Below, piece after piece: positions 59,605-64,000 of a stretch of DNA of 64,000 nucleotides. The stretch covers positions 1 to 64,000 of the forward strand of contig NZ_CP059599.1 in the NCBI RefSeq assembly GCF_022369455.1, given 5' to 3'. The stretch is from Campylobacter sp. RM5004 (GTDB taxonomy: Bacteria > Campylobacterota > Campylobacteria > Campylobacterales > Campylobacteraceae). Positions within the stretch are counted from its first letter, which is position 1; every line of letters starts with the position of its first letter. The notes beneath the pieces are model-generated. The model saw nothing but the letters and a program-made list of their open reading frames with translations, ran no database searches and was not told where the DNA came from. The translations under genes and the position numbers were made by a program.

Positions 59605-59813
59605 AATTTTTCATAATTATTTATATTATAAACTTCACATATAAATCCCTACCGACTATAAACCCCACTAAACCCTTATTTCCCAAGTATTTTCAACAAT
59701 CAATTACCACTAGTCCATTTCAAATAAGTTAAAAACTTTTTCACTAATTTTCATTTTTTTCAATTTTTTTAAAAATTTTTTCTATGTTTAAGAATACTTT
59801 AAGTTTTGATGTA

Positions 59814-59819
59814 TATAAT
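59814..59819 (+). promoter_or_regulatory. Probable rRNA operon promoter (-10)
   Basis: TATAAT preceded by TGTA and by T-rich blocks, about 224 bp before mature 16S. The 26-base sequence at 59830-59855 can fold into a hairpin (GTTTG-c-ATAAC / GTTATCAAAC around TTCAG) at the very start of the predicted transcript. Confidence 0.6.
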
Positions 59820-59902
59820 TCAGGCTTTCGTTTGCATAACTTCAGGTTATCAAACTTGTTATTTTTAAATAGTTTTATTGTTAATTTTAAATATATCAAT
59901 TA

Positions 59903-59943
59903 TTTCAACGTCAATCTTTGATATCTAAACAAGTGATCAAGAG
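59903..59943 (+). promoter_or_regulatory. 5' arm of the pre-16S processing stem
   Basis: The bases around TTTGATATCTAAACAAG here are complementary to CTTGTTTGGATATCAAA at 61613-61629. The pairing extends to TTTCAAC with GTTGAAA and ATCAAGAG with CTCTTGA. Such a stem is the usual RNase III site that releases 16S rRNA. Confidence 0.75.
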
Positions 59944-60042
59944 CCATTTAAAACTTTTAAATATTTATATTAAGTTTTAAATCATTCACTTCATTATTTT
60001 ATTTATTTTTTAATTTTTTAAAATTAAAAAATAATCATTTAA

Positions 60043-61551
<1,509 letters not shown>

Positions 61552-61603
61552 CTAGAGTACACACTCTTTAACTCACACTAAAGAGTAGATAATAATTAAC
61601 TAG

Positions 61604-61638
61604 CTCTTGAGAGCTTGTTTGGATATCAAAGGTTGAAA
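61604..61638 (+). promoter_or_regulatory. 3' arm of the pre-16S processing stem
   Basis: CTCTTGA...GCTTGTTTGGATATCAAAGGTTGAAA pairs with the leader arm at 59903-59943, bringing the ends of the 16S precursor together. Confidence 0.75.
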
Positions 61639-61651
61639 TGAGTATTGATAT

Positions 61652-61727
61652 GGGGAATTAGCTCAGCTGGGAGAGCGCCTGCCTTGCACGCAGGAGGTCA
61701 GCGGTTCGATCCCGCTATTCTCCACCA
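61652..61727 (+). tRNA. tRNA-Ala (anticodon TGC)
   Basis: 76-base tRNA with encoded CCA. The acceptor stem GGGGAAT pairs with ATTCTCC, and the anticodon loop CTTGCAC carries TGC. It lies in the spacer after 16S, as in most bacteria. Confidence 0.97.
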
Positions 61728-62092
61728 TTTAAAACTTAAACAGAGCATTTAAGCAAATGTTCTTTCTAGGTTTTATTTAATTTAATTCTATTTTTATATA
61801 TAGTTTTAACCTAGTGTTATTTTATTTATCAATGTTAAGAGTCACAAGCAAGTAATATAAAACAATTTCATAAGCTTGTTAAAGGTAATTAAGTCTTAAT
61901 CTCTTTCTTAAATATTAAGAAAAAGTTTTTAAGCATCACAGCTTAGACGCTTTCCGTCTTGAAGGTTAAGAATGATTACATAAAAACTTTAGCAAGGAAG
62001 TAATGCGTTTTAGTAATACTAAAAACAATAACAATAATGCATGCAAATATATTTCAATTTTAATTGTAATAATATTTAACATTATTAATAAA
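61728..62092. other. 16S-23S spacer without tRNA-Ile
   Basis: The 365-base spacer holds no second tRNA. It contains AT-rich sequence with an inverted repeat CTAGGTT...AACCTAG (about 61767-61814) and GACG...CGTC (about 61949-61963), and a TAATAAT/ATTATTA hairpin (62067-62087) just before 23S. Confidence 0.75.

Positions 62093-64000
<1,908 letters not shown>

Larger units (their letters stand above)
59483..60042. other. AT-rich intergenic region before the rRNA operon
   Basis: The 560-bp region has no supported reading frame. It holds a reverse copy of the 20-bp repeat (59513-59532, with CCC in the middle) and a forward copy (59585-59604). After these come the presumed rRNA promoter, a leader hairpin and the 5' arm of the 16S processing stem. 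A TCATTCACT (59982-59990) resembles a DnaA box. Confidence 0.7.

Noticed and set aside
57754-59990. TCATTCAC motifs (57754-57762 and 59982-59990) as an origin of replication
   Set aside because: They are single, widely spaced matches to a short DnaA-box consensus. oriC is more likely just upstream of dnaA, outside the window.

Overview
The window is AT-rich chromosomal DNA from a Campylobacter-type epsilonproteobacterium. It starts at the first base of dnaA, so it is the conventional start of a chromosome assembly. Evidence for the group: a Campylobacter-like 16S gene, a major outer membrane porin of the Campylobacter type, the futalosine menaquinone enzyme MqnE, a zinc-type S14, and local gene order shared with C. 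jejuni (RNA pseudouridine synthase next to nrdA; pyrG next to recJ). The 16S sequence differs from my recollection of C. jejuni at many places, and I do not assign a species.

Layout. 1-8.3 kb: dnaA, dnaN and gyrB, then a degenerate GGDEF/EAL protein, queF, an HD-domain protein, and an SRP 4.5S RNA gene antisense to the 3' end of the HD gene. 8.3-26.5 kb: pyrG, recJ, a large autotransporter, a diguanylate cyclase, two exported proteins of unknown function, a pseudouridine synthase translationally coupled to a 33-residue membrane protein, nrdA, a two-domain glycosyltransferase, three tandem lipoproteins and a DUF3298-like protein. Two exact parS sites lie here. 26.6-38.3 kb: an ArsR-type regulator, then on the minus strand one compact gene set for anaerobic carnitine reduction (fixA fixB caiD caiT caiA caiB caiC fixC fixX), with a sodium:solute symporter and its 31-residue partner upstream. 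38.5-48.2 kb: the S10 and spc ribosomal protein clusters through secY. 48.2-51.6 kb: an NlpC/P60 lipoprotein, murI, a metallo-beta-lactamase-fold hydrolase, map and two small membrane proteins. 51.6-59.5 kb: glmS, mqnE, a purine permease with a phosphoribosyltransferase and a HIT protein, an AlkD-like glycosylase, the porin and a cytochrome c. 60.0-64.0 kb: an rRNA operon (16S, tRNA-Ala, start of 23S) that lacks the tRNA-Ile often seen in this spacer.

How the genes work together. The carnitine set should import L-carnitine in exchange for gamma-butyrobetaine (CaiT), activate and dehydrate it (CaiC, CaiB, CaiD), and reduce crotonobetainyl-CoA (CaiA) with electrons from FixABCX. That makes carnitine a terminal electron acceptor. 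In E. coli the cai and fix genes are two divergent operons. Here the cai genes sit inside the fix genes on one strand, and caiE is absent.

The most unusual signal is a dispersed 20-bp repeat, consensus AGAATTTGAAATAGGAATTT. I found about 20 copies between 5.8 and 59.6 kb. Copies occur as inverted pairs that form hairpins between genes, as a pair cradling a parS site, immediately after stop codons, and inside reading frames, where they encode EFE(I/F/L)GI or supply the last codons and stop. No copy was found in the ribosomal protein cluster. Each typical copy holds two RAATTY sites 13 bp apart, the motif reported for methylation-dependent DNA uptake in C. jejuni. A DNA-uptake-like role is a hypothesis that can be tested.
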